From Paulinella micropora (taxonomy: Eukaryota; Cercozoa; Imbricatea; Euglyphida): a stretch of DNA of 51,935 nucleotides. Both the position numbers and the translations under genes were made by a program. Positions 51,621-51,935 of the stretch are shown here, piece by piece. Positions within the stretch are counted from its first letter, which is position 1; each line of letters starts with the position of its first letter. The notes beneath the pieces are model-generated. The model had not been told where the DNA came from. It was given only the letters and a program-made list of their open reading frames with translations, and ran no database searches. Location: the NCBI GenBank assembly GCA_009731375.1, contig BJOX01000279.1:318033-369967 (forward strand), written 5' to 3'.

Positions 51621-51935
51621 ATGTCGACAGAGACCGCCGAAGTGAGTGAATTCTCGGAGGCAGATCAAAGAAGAGAAGAAGAAGAAGAAGGAGGAGGAGG
51701 AGGAGGAAAGGGATTGAATGAAGGAGGAGGAGGAGGATTGAATGAAGGAGAAGGAGTTGAAGGAGTAGGAGGAGGAGTAGAAGAGGGCTGGGATGATGAA
51801 GGAAGATATGCAGGAGACGAAGATGAAGGAGGATTTGAACAAGAAGAGACGGGAGGAGGAGGAGCATATGGTAATCCCTTACCACCTGCCTACACGGGAG
51901 GAGGAGGACGAAAAATGATCGACTTGATTCATAGT
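51621..51935 (+). CDS. Gag-like N-terminus, second copy, runs off the window
   Basis: From ATG 51621 the frame is open for 105 codons to the window end. It has an acidic Ser/Glu start, then Gly/Glu repeats (LNEGGGGG, VEGVGGG) and ends RKMIDLIHS. It follows the dispersed repeat at the same relative place as the 31213 frame, whose start is also short and Glu/Gly-rich. Confidence 0.5.
   Translation, partial: MSTETAEVSEFSEADQRREEEEEGGGGGGKGLNEGGGGGLNEGEGVEGVGGGVEEGWDDEGRYAGDEDEGGFEQEETGGGGAYGNPLPPAYTGGGGRKMIDLIHS

Overview
The window is eukaryotic nuclear DNA from an organism I cannot name. Its background is extremely rich in microsatellites (GATA, ACAT, TTAC, AGT, ATT, GAA and GA arrays, poly-G, poly-C and poly-T). 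It also holds a tRNA-derived SINE with an (ATT)n tail, fragments of retroelements, and one GC-rich host-like gene that encodes a SEC14/CRAL-TRIO protein (28276-29745). Several runs of N mark assembly gaps.

The main content is an almost complete Polinton/Maverick-type element (large DNA transposon and endogenous virus of the polintovirus group) at about 2484-24830. It is bounded by inverted repeats of about 120 bp that are nearly identical, and a possible 6-bp target duplication GTAGTA lies outside them. It carries the family hallmarks: retroviral-type integrase, A32-like packaging ATPase, adenovirus-type cysteine protease, penton-like minor capsid protein, major capsid protein and protein-primed family B DNA polymerase. 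Accessory genes are a 1218-residue phage-type tail-fibre-like protein with a C-terminal S74 chaperone, a second virion/fibre-like protein, a GIY-YIG nuclease with a zinc-finger tail, a GHSLGG lipase, an exonuclease-X-C-like small protein, a small basic protein with three GG sites, and two CxCG zinc-finger proteins. Most reading frames are open. Two apparent one-base frameshifts (ATPase start, polymerase) and several short assembly gaps interrupt them.

A second, more divergent and decayed element lies at about 41600-49964. It keeps the same relative order and orientation (penton, capsid, fibre-like protein, then exoX-C-like genes and polymerase on the opposite strand), and adds a HIRAN-domain protein. 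Integrase, ATPase, protease and terminal repeats are absent. The penton gene is cut off at its 5' end near 49964, and nearly every conserved gene has a frameshift or a stop.

The first element also holds short palindromic DNA repeats, in gene borders and inside reading frames, plus shared leader and promoter-like segments. These look like a system of small palindromic elements or a modular transcription start/stop unit and are the most unusual signal here.

Layout: 1-2483 microsatellites and host repeat; 2484-24830 Polinton 1; 24831-28142 host repeats and SINE; 28276-29745 SEC14-like gene; 30400-35423 Gag-like retroelement remnant and its repeats; 35424-41600 degenerate repeats, GA-rich DNA, a non-LTR reverse transcriptase tail and a 187-bp tandem repeat; about 41600-49964 Polinton 2 remnant; 50480-51935 a second copy of the Gag-like element's 5' region, open at the window edge.
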